NCBI RefSeq assembly: GCF_000165485.1
Contig: NC_014623.1
Coordinates: 1,011,501-1,075,500, forward strand
DNA from: Stigmatella aurantiaca DW4/3-1
Lineage (GTDB): Bacteria > Myxococcota > Myxococcia > Myxococcales > Myxococcaceae
Length of the DNA stretch: 64,000 bases
Direction: 5' to 3'
Under the pieces are notes generated by a model that saw only the letters and a list, made by a program, of their open reading frames with translations, was not told the DNA's origin and did no database searches. The position numbers and the translations under genes are program-made. Below are positions 52,006 through 60,545 of this stretch, one piece after another. Numbering within the stretch: position 1 is the first letter of the stretch; each line of letters opens with the position of its first letter.

Positions 52006-53301
52006 TCAGGGCTTTTTCGGCCCCACCGGCGCGGGGCGGCGCATCAGCTCCGCCGCCACGGGGGGCAGGCGGGGCAGGCTCACGGTGAAGGTGGTGCCCT
52101 CCTCGATGCCGGAGCGCACCTCGATGGTGCCCCCATGGGCGCGGACGATCTCCCGGACGATGTAGAGCCCCAGCCCGTAGCTCGTCTTCGCCGTGCGCGA
52201 GGCCTGGGGGCCGCTGCGAAAGGGCTCGAAGAGCTGGGGCATCAGCTCGGGCGGCACGGGCTTGCCCTGGTTGTGCACCTCGAGCACCACGTGCTCCTTG
52301 CGCGCCCGGGCCGTCAGCCGCACGGGCGTGTCCGGTGGGCTGTACTTGAGCGCGTTCTCCAGCAGGTTGGAGACCACCTGCGCCAGCCGGTCCGGGTCCC
52401 ACATGCCCCCGGTGTCCTCCCCCTCCTTCTCGCACACCAGGGAGCGGTCCGCGTAGGCCACCCGGAACTGGTGGCTGACCTGCTGGAGCAGCTCGTGCAT
52501 GTCCGCCCGGCGGGGCTCCAGGATGATGCCCCCGCCGAGCTGGGCCCGGGCGAAGTCCAAGAGCAGGCGGGTGAGCCGCTCGATGCGCAGCGCCGCGGAG
52601 GTGATGCGCCGGAAGGTGCGCTGCTGCTCCTCGGGGGGCGGGCCGCCCACGGCCATGATGCGCGCCCAGGAGATGATGGCCCCCAGCGGGCTGCGAATGT
52701 CGTGGCTGACAATGCCCAGCAGTTGCTCCTGGAAGTCCGTGGCGCGGCGGGATTCCTCCTCCGCCTTCTTCTCCAGGGTGATGTCCCGGAGCACCCCCAG
52801 CATCCTCACCGCCCGGCCGTTCTCGGCCAGCACCCGTGCCCGGGCGTGCATCCAGCGCGGGGCGCCCTCGGGCACGTAGACGCGGAACTCGGCGTCGAAG
52901 GCCGAGGGCTTCTCCAGCGCGGCGGCCACCTGCTGGGCGAAGCGGGACCGGTCCTCGGCGAGCACGCGCTGGAGGAAGGCCTCGTAGGTGTCTCCGGGCC
53001 CTCCCGGCACGCCCCCCAGCAGCGAGGCGATGTTCTCGGACCAGTGGATGCGCCCGGCCGCCAGCGGCCAGTCCCACGTGCCCAACTGGGCCGCCTCCAT
53101 GCACAGCCGCAGCCGCTCCCGGGTCAGCGCTGGCTCCGCGGGGTCCCCGTTTCCAGCCTGGGCGCCCGGAAGCGGTGCGGCCGCCGGAGGAGCCTCCTCC
53201 CCCAGAGGGGAGGACAGGGAGGCGTCTGCTGGGCCGTCAGCGGACTTTCCCGAGGCTGGAGGGGTGCGCCGTGTGCGCTTCTTGGAGGGGGGCTCGGACA
53301 T
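52006..53301 (-). CDS. Sensor histidine kinase with PAS domain
   Basis: The 431-residue soluble protein has a Lys/Pro/Ala-rich disordered N-terminus (about 55 residues). One PAS domain of PAS_3 type follows (about 62-178: CMEAAQLGTWDWPLAAGRIH, FDAEFRVYVPEGAPRWMHAR). HisKA has His200 in GIVSHDIRSPLGAI, and the HATPase domain carries VVSNLLENALKYSP and SYGLGLYIVREIV. The catalytic half is paralogous to the kinases at 18252 and 26325, sharing LEVHN-G-P-P and GLGLYIV blocks. No response regulator adjoins it. It may be transcribed with the GH1 gene upstream, 55 bases away, though nothing links them functionally. Confidence 0.9.
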   Translation of the reverse strand: MSEPPSKKRTRRTPPASGKSADGPADASLSSPLGEEAPPAAAPLPGAQAGNGDPAEPALTRERLRLCMEAAQLGTWDWPLAAGRIHWSENIASLLGGVPGGPGDTYEAFLQRVLAEDRSRFAQQVAAALEKPSAFDAEFRVYVPEGAPRWMHARARVLAENGRAVRMLGVLRDITLEKKAEEESRRATDFQEQLLGIVSHDIRSPLGAIISWARIMAVGGPPPEEQQRTFRRITSAALRIERLTRLLLDFARAQLGGGIILEPRRADMHELLQQVSHQFRVAYADRSLVCEKEGEDTGGMWDPDRLAQVVSNLLENALKYSPPDTPVRLTARARKEHVVLEVHNQGKPVPPELMPQLFEPFRSGPQASRTAKTSYGLGLYIVREIVRAHGGTIEVRSGIEEGTTFTVSLPRLPPVAAELMRRPAPVGPKKP

Positions 53302-53356
53302 TATCGGCAGGTCAACGGATGTGCGGCATACACCACCGCGGGTTCGAAGGGCGATG

Positions 53357-54769
53357 TCAGGGGCTCGGCGTGAGGCCGAGGTTGCGCGCGATGTCTTGGA
53401 ACGTTCGTACCGACGGTGTCTCCGTGCGGCTTTTCTCCGGGCTGTTCACGTCCACCGCGAAAAGACCGAATTTGGGTTCGTACCCTTCCGCCCATTCAAA
53501 ATTATCGATCAGACTCCAGTGGAAGTATCCCCTCACGTCCACTCCCTCCGCGATGGCTTGTTCCACGGCATAGAGGTGGGTCTGGAGGTAGCGCGGCCGG
53601 CGCTCGCCAGAGCGGTCGGCCATGCCGTTCTCGGTGACGAGAATGGGCACCCCCAGGGTGCCGTACCGCTGGAGGAAGAGGTAGAGCCCCTCCGGATACA
53701 GCTCCCAGCCCAGGTCATTCACCGTTTTTCCACGCGGAGTGTACTGGCGGGCCAGGGAGGCCTCGCCCAGGTCCTGACGGATGTAATCTCGCGTGTAGTA
53801 GTTGAGCCCAAAATAGTCGATGGAGCCCTTCAGACCCTCCACCTCGCGGTCAATGGAGGTGGAGCCCGGCACGGACAGGCGGATGCGGCCGGTGCGCAGC
53901 GCCTCGGGGACGCTCTCGTTGACGAAGGCATCGGTGAGGGCCGTGGCGGCGACGTCCGCCATGGAGCCGGTGGCCGCCTGGAAGATGCGCGCGTGGTGGG
54001 CCAGGCCAATGCGCGTGGCATGGCCGTCACCGTCCGCGTCCACGGTGTCCAGGGCCCGGAGCTGGCGGGCGGCGCGCGCATGCGCCTCGATGAGGCGGTC
54101 GAGCACCGCGGCCATGGCCCGGGTGTCTTTTTTGCCCGGGGGCCAGATGCCGTCCAGGTAGCCCTGGATGGCGTACACGTTGGGCTCGTTCACCGTACAC
54201 CACCAGTCCACCTCGCCGCCGAGCGCCTCGGCCACCCGGGCCGCGTACGCCTCGAAGGCCTCCAGCGTGGCGGGGTTCTCCCACCCGCCCGCGTCCGACA
54301 CCCAGAGGGGCAGGGTGAAGTGGTAGAGCGTCACCAGGGGGGTGATGCCCTGCTGGCGCAGCGAGCGGGCCCACTGCCGGTAGCGCTCCGCCGCCTCGGC
54401 GTTCCAGGCGCCCGGGGTGGGCTCCAACCGGCTCCACTCCAGCCCGAAGCGGTAGGCGTTGGCGCCCAGCACCTGCATGGCCCGGACATCCTCGCCGAAG
54501 CGGTTCCACGAGTCCGTGGCCTCGCCGGAGGGCCGCTCATCCTTTATATGCGGGCGCCCGTCCGGGAAGCGCTCCTGCTCCCACCGGGTCCAGTCATTCG
54601 TGTTGCCGCCCTCCACCTGGTGCGAGGAGGTGGAGGTGCCCAGCAGGAAGCCCGCGGGCAGGCCGGTGCCGATGAGGGCGGTGCGCGCCGCGTCCGGCTC
54701 GAAGCGGGAGCTTTCCGAGCACGCGGCCACGAGCAGGGGCAGGGCGAGCAGGAGGCGGTGGCGGCTCAC
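53357..54769 (-). CDS. Glycoside hydrolase family 1 beta-glycosidase, lipoprotein
   Basis: The 470-residue protein has the complete GH1 domain (LPAGFLLGTSTSSHQVEGG, YRFGLEWSRLEP). The acid/base is Glu195 in TVNEPN and the nucleophile Glu380 in VTENGM. Unusually it carries a lipoprotein signal (MSRHRLLLALPLLVAAC, Cys17), while most bacterial GH1 enzymes are cytosolic. A DADGDGHATRIG insert near residue 245 resembles a calcium-binding loop. It should hydrolyse beta-linked glucosides or galactosides at the cell surface or in the periplasm. Its GTG start overlaps the stop of a putative outer-membrane protein gene (GTGA), so the two are probably produced together. Confidence 0.92.
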   Translation of the reverse strand: MSRHRLLLALPLLVAACSESSRFEPDAARTALIGTGLPAGFLLGTSTSSHQVEGGNTNDWTRWEQERFPDGRPHIKDERPSGEATDSWNRFGEDVRAMQVLGANAYRFGLEWSRLEPTPGAWNAEAAERYRQWARSLRQQGITPLVTLYHFTLPLWVSDAGGWENPATLEAFEAYAARVAEALGGEVDWWCTVNEPNVYAIQGYLDGIWPPGKKDTRAMAAVLDRLIEAHARAARQLRALDTVDADGDGHATRIGLAHHARIFQAATGSMADVAATALTDAFVNESVPEALRTGRIRLSVPGSTSIDREVEGLKGSIDYFGLNYYTRDYIRQDLGEASLARQYTPRGKTVNDLGWELYPEGLYLFLQRYGTLGVPILVTENGMADRSGERRPRYLQTHLYAVEQAIAEGVDVRGYFHWSLIDNFEWAEGYEPKFGLFAVDVNSPEKSRTETPSVRTFQDIARNLGLTPSP

Positions 54770-55440
54770 GGCAGGTCTCCAGGGCGGGAGGAGGGAGGAT
54801 TGCCCACCAGTCCCACGGTGAGCAGGGCGCTGTGGGCGCCAAAGAGCTTGTAGGCGTAGCCGCTCACCCGGAGGCCGACCCGGGCGGTGAGGGGAATGCG
54901 CGCCTGGGCCCGGACGCCCAGGGGCAGCACGTACGCCAGCCCCACCGGGCCGTAGGAGATGCCCACGTGCGCGGGGACCATGCCGTTCCAGTCCAGCAGG
55001 CCCGCGTCCAGCCGCACCGGCCCCACGTCGTACAGGCCCCGGACCGAGGGCAGCACCTGGAGGATGGGGTTGGCGGGGTAGGCGCCTTGGATGACGGGGC
55101 CCGCCACCACGCTCCAGCGCTCACCGGTATAGCCCACGCGCGCGGACAGGGAGAGGCTGGCGCCGGGGCCGCCGCGCTCCAGTGGGAGCAGGGACAGCAC
55201 GGTGCCCTCCACGGTGAGGCCGCCGAAGAGGTACAGGGCGCCGCCGCCGCTGGTGAGGAAGACGTCGTTCCAGCCGCCGCCCTGGAAGGAGTAGCCCCCG
55301 GTGAGCAGCCCCGTCTCGGCGTGCAGCTCGTTGACGAGGGCCCGGGGGGGCGGCGTGTAGGCCGTGGGACCGGGGCCCGCCGTCTGGGCCTGCGCGGTCA
55401 GGCTCGCGGTGAAGAAGAGGGCCAGGGACAGGGGACGCAT
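54766..55440 (-). CDS. Putative outer-membrane beta-barrel protein
   Basis: The 224-residue protein starts at ATG 55440, giving a Sec signal MRPLSLALFFTASLTAQAQ; an ATG 54 bases upstream would hide it. The mature part consists of alternating amphipathic strands (LTVEGTVLSLLPLERG, ASLSLSARVGYTGERWSVV, AHVGISYGPVGLAYVLPLG, ARVGLRVSGYAYKLFGA), fitting a small outer-membrane barrel. No family is recognised. It is coupled by GTGA overlap with the GH1 lipoprotein gene, so it may help display that enzyme or take up its products. This is an inference. Confidence 0.72.
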   Translation of the reverse strand: MRPLSLALFFTASLTAQAQTAGPGPTAYTPPPRALVNELHAETGLLTGGYSFQGGGWNDVFLTSGGGALYLFGGLTVEGTVLSLLPLERGGPGASLSLSARVGYTGERWSVVAGPVIQGAYPANPILQVLPSVRGLYDVGPVRLDAGLLDWNGMVPAHVGISYGPVGLAYVLPLGVRAQARIPLTARVGLRVSGYAYKLFGAHSALLTVGLVGNPPSSRPGDLP

Positions 55441-55524
55441 GGGGAATGCCGACGATAGCCTGCCTGGGCCCGGCTCTGCCTCCCGTTCCATCACGGCCCG
55501 GTGCCGGGGCCAGGGAGGGCGCGC

Positions 55525-57201
55525 TCAGGAGTGGAGAACGCGCTCTTCGTGGGAGGGGACGGCGTGCAGGGTGAAGGAGAAGGTGCTGCCCTCGCCCAGG
55601 GTGCTCTGCGCCTCGATGCGGCCCCCATGGGCCTCGACGAGCCCCTTGGCGATGGCCAGCCCCAGCCCCGTGCCGCGGCTGACGGAGTCCTTGGCTTGCC
55701 AGTAGCGGTCGAAGACGTAGGAGAGCTGCTCGGGGGGGATGCCCTTGCCGGTGTCCCGCACGTAGAGCCGGGCCTCGTCGCCTTGCGTCCGGGCCCCCAC
55801 GGTGACGCGGCCCCCCGGGTCGGTGAACTTCACCGCGTTGCCCAGGAGGTTGCCCAGCACCTGGAGCACCCGGCCCCGGTCGCACACCACGCGCGGCAGC
55901 CCCTCGGGCAGCTCCACCACCACTTGGAGCCCGTGCGCCTCCGCCAGGGGGCGGATGCTGTCCACCGCCTCGAGGACGAGCGCCGAGGCGTCCACCTCGC
56001 GCGTCTCCAGGGGCAGCCGGCCTTCCTCCAGCCGGCCCCAATCCAGCAGATCCGAGATGAGCCGCAGCGCCCGGTCCGACGCGTCCCGGATGCGGGTGGC
56101 GTGCTTGTGCACGTGCTCGTCCCGGGGGACGTTGGGCCGCTCGCGCAGGAGCAGCGCCGCGCCCAGCTGCACCACCCCCAGCGGGTTCTTCAGGTCATGG
56201 GAGACGACGGCCAGCAGATCCTCGCGCGCGCGGGTGGCGCGGCGGGACTCGCCGAACAGGCGCGCGTTGTCGATGGCGAGGCTGGCGCGCTGGCACAGGT
56301 CCTCCGCCAGGGCCAGGTCCTCCGGGCCATAGCGGCGCCCCGAGCCCGAGGAGACGAAGGTGACGGCGCCCAGCGAATTGCCCCGCGCCCTCAGGGGGAC
56401 GATCATGTACGAGCCGGCCTGGAGCTGGGTCAGGAGCGCCGGGTGGTAGGGCTCGGCGGCGGCGGCGCGCAGGAGCGAGTCGGTCACCGCGGGCACCAGC
56501 TCGGATTCGCCGGTGCGCAGCACCCGCATCAACCCCACCGGGGCATCGGGCCGCAGCTCCATGCGGCGGGGCAGGGCCCGGGCGCGCTCCTCGAGTGTCG
56601 GGTCCAGGCACGCCACCGCCATCCGGCACACCGAGGCGCCCTGGTCGAGCGCATCCACCAGGCACCAGTCGGCCAGGTCCGGCACGGCCAGGTGGGCCAG
56701 CAGCGTGTACATGCCCTGGGGGTCCGGCGGGTGGGCGAACAGGGTGGTCATCGCCTGATAGAGGAAGGAGCGGCGGCGCTCGGCGGTCTCCACCTCGGCG
56801 CGGGCGGCCTGCTCCAGCTCCAGGGCGCGCGTGTAGACCGTCTCGGCCTCGGACAGGGGCTGGGCCGTCACGAGGACGCGCGAGGCGCCCTCGGGGCCCG
56901 CCACGGGGGCCAGTTGAAAGGTGTGCAGGCGGATCCCTTCCGCGGAGGGCCAGGACAGCTCCAGGCTGCAGGGCTTTCCGGTCACCAGCAAGCGGGCCCG
57001 CTCGGCCTCCAGCCGGGCAAGCACCTCGCGGTCGACCTGGAGCTCGCCCCACCGGTGGCCCCGGAGGGCCGTGGGGGATGTCCCCAGCACCTGGGCACCC
57101 ATGAGGCTGCAAGCCTGGATTTTTCCTGCATCGTCGAGCAGGTAGGCCGGGGTTGGCAGCGCCATGAAGACGTCCGCCCACCCATTGCTCTGCTCATTCA
57201 T
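55525..57201 (-). CDS. Sensor histidine kinase with PAS and GAF domains
   Basis: The 558-residue soluble protein starts at ATG 57201. An N-terminal PAS domain (about 10-115: FMALPTPAYLLDDAGKIQAC) is followed by a short coiled linker and a GAF domain (about 145-315: SYMIVPLRARGNSLGAVTFV, YGPEDLALAEDLCQRASLAI). HisKA has His335 in AVVSHDLKNPLGVV, and the HATPase domain carries LGNLLGNAVKFTDPGG, RDTGKGIP and GTGLGLAIAKGLV. Its catalytic domain is of a different subtype from the three close paralogues in the window. No ribosome-binding site is evident. It lies upstream, on the same strand, of the barrel protein and GH1 genes, 84 bases away. Confidence 0.9.
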   Translation of the reverse strand: MNEQSNGWADVFMALPTPAYLLDDAGKIQACSLMGAQVLGTSPTALRGHRWGELQVDREVLARLEAERARLLVTGKPCSLELSWPSAEGIRLHTFQLAPVAGPEGASRVLVTAQPLSEAETVYTRALELEQAARAEVETAERRRSFLYQAMTTLFAHPPDPQGMYTLLAHLAVPDLADWCLVDALDQGASVCRMAVACLDPTLEERARALPRRMELRPDAPVGLMRVLRTGESELVPAVTDSLLRAAAAEPYHPALLTQLQAGSYMIVPLRARGNSLGAVTFVSSGSGRRYGPEDLALAEDLCQRASLAIDNARLFGESRRATRAREDLLAVVSHDLKNPLGVVQLGAALLLRERPNVPRDEHVHKHATRIRDASDRALRLISDLLDWGRLEEGRLPLETREVDASALVLEAVDSIRPLAEAHGLQVVVELPEGLPRVVCDRGRVLQVLGNLLGNAVKFTDPGGRVTVGARTQGDEARLYVRDTGKGIPPEQLSYVFDRYWQAKDSVSRGTGLGLAIAKGLVEAHGGRIEAQSTLGEGSTFSFTLHAVPSHEERVLHS

Positions 57202-57330
57202 TGCCGTGCTCGAAGTCACCCACACAAGAAGAAGGGCGTGAACGTTTTGTTCCGAAACATAGTCTTTTGGGGCCCGTTGGCCAGCTCGTCCGGCCCCTGA
57301 GGGTGGGGGGGGTGTCGTCCGCCGGACGGA

Positions 57331-58416
57331 TCACCCTCGGGGGGGAATGTCACCCGGGGAGGCGGCCAGGTCCTTCAGGTGGTTGGCAATGGCGTCCAGG
57401 GGGAGCACGGCGTCGGCGAGCCCCGCGGCGACCACGACGCCGGGCATGCCGAAGACGATGGAGGTGGCCTCGTCCTGGGCCAGCACCCGGGCGCCGCTCT
57501 GGCGCAGCTCCCTCAGGCCATCCAGTCCGTCCTGGCCCATGCCGGTGAGGATGAGCGCGACGGAGGCGGCGCCGTAGGCGCGCGCGGTGGCCCGGAAGAG
57601 GAACGTGCCCGAGGCGCGGAAGCCTCCCACTGGCGCCGCGTTGGACACCTGGACCCGGCCGTCCGTTGTCACCCCGAGGTGCCGGTCGTCCGCGGCCACG
57701 TAGACGGTGCCCGGCTTCAGGGGCTCACCGTCCTCGGCCACCTTCACCCGGAGGGCGGTGACGGAGTCCAGCCACCGGGCCATGCCCTCGGCGAAGCCCA
57801 GGGCGATGTGCTGCACCACCAGAATGGGCAGGGGGAAGTCCGCGGGCAGCTCCGAGAAGATGCGGTGCAGGGCGGCGGGCCCTCCGGTGGAGGCGGCGAT
57901 GGCGATCACCGCGGGCCGGGTGCGGGGGCCGGGCGCGGCGGCGGGGCGGGGCGCGGGCGTGCTGGCGCGCTGGGGCCACTGCCGCACCACCTTCACCGCG
58001 GACATGGCCCGCAGGGTGTCGCGCAGGTGGCGGCTCTCCCGCTCGAAGTCGGGGGACTCCGGCCCCACCAGCTTCTGGAGCACCGCCAGCGCGCCGGCGC
58101 GCAGCGCGGACATGGAGGTCTGGATGTCGCGCTCCACGAGCGTGGAGACGACCACCACGGGGGTGGGCACCTCCGTCATGATGCGCCGGGTGGCCTCCAG
58201 GCCATCCATGCGGGGCATCTGGATGTCCATGGTGACCAGTTGGGGGCGCAGCCGGTGGACGAGCTCCACGGCTTCCAGGCCGTCCTTGGCCTCGCCCACC
58301 ACCTCGAGGCCAGGGTCCGCGCGGATGATCTCCACCAGGAGCCTTCGGGCCGTGGGCGAATCCTCGGCCACCACGACACGCAGGGGGTTGGATGAGGGGG
58401 GCACGTGGGGGGTCAT
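57331..58416 (-). CDS. cheB: Receptor methylesterase CheB of the second chemosensory operon
   Basis: The 361-residue protein has a receiver domain (VVVAEDSPTA, Asp64 in VTMDIQMPRMDG) and a methylesterase domain with Ser176 in AASTGGPAAL, His in VVQHIALGF and Asp in GMGQDGLDG. The linker between them is Pro/Ala-rich. It is the last gene of the operon visible here. Its ATG overlaps the cheA stop (ATGA). In the Wsp-type layout this protein corresponds to WspF. No diguanylate cyclase (WspR-like) gene follows within the window. Confidence 0.94.
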   Translation of the reverse strand: MTPHVPPSSNPLRVVVAEDSPTARRLLVEIIRADPGLEVVGEAKDGLEAVELVHRLRPQLVTMDIQMPRMDGLEATRRIMTEVPTPVVVVSTLVERDIQTSMSALRAGALAVLQKLVGPESPDFERESRHLRDTLRAMSAVKVVRQWPQRASTPAPRPAAAPGPRTRPAVIAIAASTGGPAALHRIFSELPADFPLPILVVQHIALGFAEGMARWLDSVTALRVKVAEDGEPLKPGTVYVAADDRHLGVTTDGRVQVSNAAPVGGFRASGTFLFRATARAYGAASVALILTGMGQDGLDGLRELRQSGARVLAQDEATSIVFGMPGVVVAAGLADAVLPLDAIANHLKDLAASPGDIPPRG

Positions 58417-60545
58417 AGCAGGCGTCTCAGCGTCTCCAGCAGGTGGGTCTGATCAAAGGTACTCTTCACCAGGTAGGCGCTGGCGCCCACCCCCAGGCCG
58501 CGGGCCTTGTCCTCGGGCAAGTCTCGCGCGGTGACGAGCACCACCGGCAGGCGGGAGAAGCGCGGCGAGGTGCGCACCGCCTCGGTGAGGGCGAAGCCAT
58601 CCATGCGCGGCATCTCCACGTCGGAGACGAGCGCGTCGGCGCCCACGTTCTGCAGCCGCTCCCAGGCCTCGGCGCCATCGGCGCAAGGAAGCACCTCGTA
58701 GCCGGCGGCCTCCAGCAAGCTCTGCTCGAGGGCCCGCGTGGTGGGCGAGTCATCCGCCAGGAGGATGCGCTGGCGGACCTTGCGGACCGAGAGCGCGGGA
58801 AACAGCGGGGTGAGGGGGCGCCCCTCGGCGGCGCGCACCAGCGAGGCGGGGTGGAGCAGCAGCGCCATCCGTCCATCCGGCAGCACCGCGGTGCCGGAGA
58901 CATGGCGGGCGCGGCGCACGCGGGGGCCCAGGCCGCGCACGAGCACCTCCTGCTCGGCGAGCACCTCGTCCACGCCCAGCGCCGCGCGGAGGTGGCCCGC
59001 GGTGAGCACCACCGTGGCGAGGCGGGCACGCGGGGGGCTCGCGGCCAACCCCAGCACCGTGGCCAGCGAGGTGATGGGGATCAGGGCATCCTCGGCGGGC
59101 CACATCTGCCGGCCTTCGACTTCGCGCACCTCTTGGGGGGCCAGCCGCAGCAGCCGCTCCACGCTCTCGGCGGGCAGGGCGAAGCGCTGGCCTCCGGCGC
59201 TCACGAGCAGGACGCGCAGCGTGCTCAGGGTGAGGGGCACGTCCAGCACGAAGCGCGTGCCCTCGCCTGGGCGGAAGGCGACATCCACGCTCCCCCGGAG
59301 CGACTCCACCTGGGAGCGCACCACGTCCAGCCCCACGCCGCGTCCAGACACGGCCGTGACTTTCGAGGCGGTGGACAGTCCTGGCTGGAAGATGAGCCGG
59401 GCCGCGATGGCGCTGTCCTCCGGGACTTCCCACCCCCGGGCGCGCGCTTGCGCCCGGATGGCCTCGAGATCCAACCCACGCCCGTCGTCCTCCACGGACA
59501 CCTGCACGCGGCCTCCGGACAGCCGGGCGGCGAGGGTGACGCGCCCCTCCTCGGGCTTGCCCGCGCGGCGCCGCTCCTCGGGGCCTTCCAGGCCGTGCGC
59601 CACGGCGTTGCGCACCAGGTGGAGCAGCGGCTCGCGCAGCCCCTGGAGCAGGGAGCGGTCCAGCTCCAGCGCCCCGCCATCCACCTCGAGCCGCACCTGC
59701 TTGCCGGCGCCCCGGGCCACGTCCCGCACGGCGCGCTCCAGCCCCGCGCAGGCCTCCGCGAAGGGCAGGGTGCGCGAGCGGCGGACCTCCTCGTCCAGTC
59801 CGCCCACGGCATGGGACAGCGCGAGCCGGTCCCCGGCGAGTTCCCGGGCGAGCTGGGCCAGGCGCGTCTCCACGCGGCGCGCGCTGGCCTCCGCCGCGCC
59901 CTGGAGCTGGGGCCGCAAGAGCGTCATCTCCTCGCGCAGCGCGTCCAGCAACTCCGCGCGGCCCTCCAGCCGGAGGCTCGCCACCCGGAGTTCACCGCTG
60001 CGCGCCAGCAGGGCATCGAGCTTCTGCGCGGACACCCGGACGGGCAGGGCCTCCGCGGCCGCCGGTGCCTCGGGGGGCGTCTCGACGGGGATGGAGGGCG
60101 CGGGGGGTGGGAGCGCCTCGGCCTTGGGGGCCGTCGGCGCCGCCGGAGGGTGCGCCGCCGCGTTCAGCTGGGGCAGCAGCGCTTCCAGGGGGGAGCCGCT
60201 CAGGTCCTGCTTGAGCGCCAGGCGCTGGCGGGCATCGTCCAGGGCGTCGGCGAAGGCGAAGCCCAGTTCGTACACCTCGGGAGGGGTGGGCTGGTTCCGG
60301 GGAACCCTGCTCACCACCTCCTCCAGGCCATGGCAGGCCATCTCCACGAGGGTCAGGCTCACCGCGCGCGAGGCGCCCTTCACGCTGTGCACCGTGCGCA
60401 GCAGCGAGGCGATGAGCTCCCCGGCGCGCGCGGGGCTGGAGGCCTTCTCCCACGCCAACAGGTCGCGGTTGAGCGCGGCGATGTGTCCCTCGAGTTCCTC
60501 GAGGAAGGTGGTCATCAGCGCCTGTGCCAGCTGGTCCCTGTCCAT
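58413..60545 (-). CDS. cheA: Hybrid chemosensory kinase CheA with C-terminal receiver
   Basis: The 710-residue protein has an HPt domain with His53 in RTVHSVKGASRA, a Pro-rich linker and a regulatory/dimerisation segment. The ATPase domain follows (HLVRNAVAHGLEGP, SVEDDGRGLD, SGRGVGLDVVRSQV), then a CheW-like domain (GGQRFALPAESVERLLRL). A C-terminal receiver domain ends the protein (ILLADDSPTTRAL, ALVSDVEMPRMDGF, VLVTARDLP, YLVKSTF). The fused receiver is typical of the WspE/FrzE kind of CheA and can act as a phosphate sink or relay. It overlaps both neighbours (ATGA with cheB, TGATG with the receptor gene). Confidence 0.95.
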   Translation of the reverse strand: MDRDQLAQALMTTFLEELEGHIAALNRDLLAWEKASSPARAGELIASLLRTVHSVKGASRAVSLTLVEMACHGLEEVVSRVPRNQPTPPEVYELGFAFADALDDARQRLALKQDLSGSPLEALLPQLNAAAHPPAAPTAPKAEALPPPAPSIPVETPPEAPAAAEALPVRVSAQKLDALLARSGELRVASLRLEGRAELLDALREEMTLLRPQLQGAAEASARRVETRLAQLARELAGDRLALSHAVGGLDEEVRRSRTLPFAEACAGLERAVRDVARGAGKQVRLEVDGGALELDRSLLQGLREPLLHLVRNAVAHGLEGPEERRRAGKPEEGRVTLAARLSGGRVQVSVEDDGRGLDLEAIRAQARARGWEVPEDSAIAARLIFQPGLSTASKVTAVSGRGVGLDVVRSQVESLRGSVDVAFRPGEGTRFVLDVPLTLSTLRVLLVSAGGQRFALPAESVERLLRLAPQEVREVEGRQMWPAEDALIPITSLATVLGLAASPPRARLATVVLTAGHLRAALGVDEVLAEQEVLVRGLGPRVRRARHVSGTAVLPDGRMALLLHPASLVRAAEGRPLTPLFPALSVRKVRQRILLADDSPTTRALEQSLLEAAGYEVLPCADGAEAWERLQNVGADALVSDVEMPRMDGFALTEAVRTSPRFSRLPVVLVTARDLPEDKARGLGVGASAYLVKSTFDQTHLLETLRRLL

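Noticed and set aside
57300-57345. CGTCC-GCC-GGACG inverted repeat beyond the second cheB stop as a terminator
   Set aside because: Five-base-pair stem, three-base loop and no T-run; not distinguishable from chance in GC-rich DNA.
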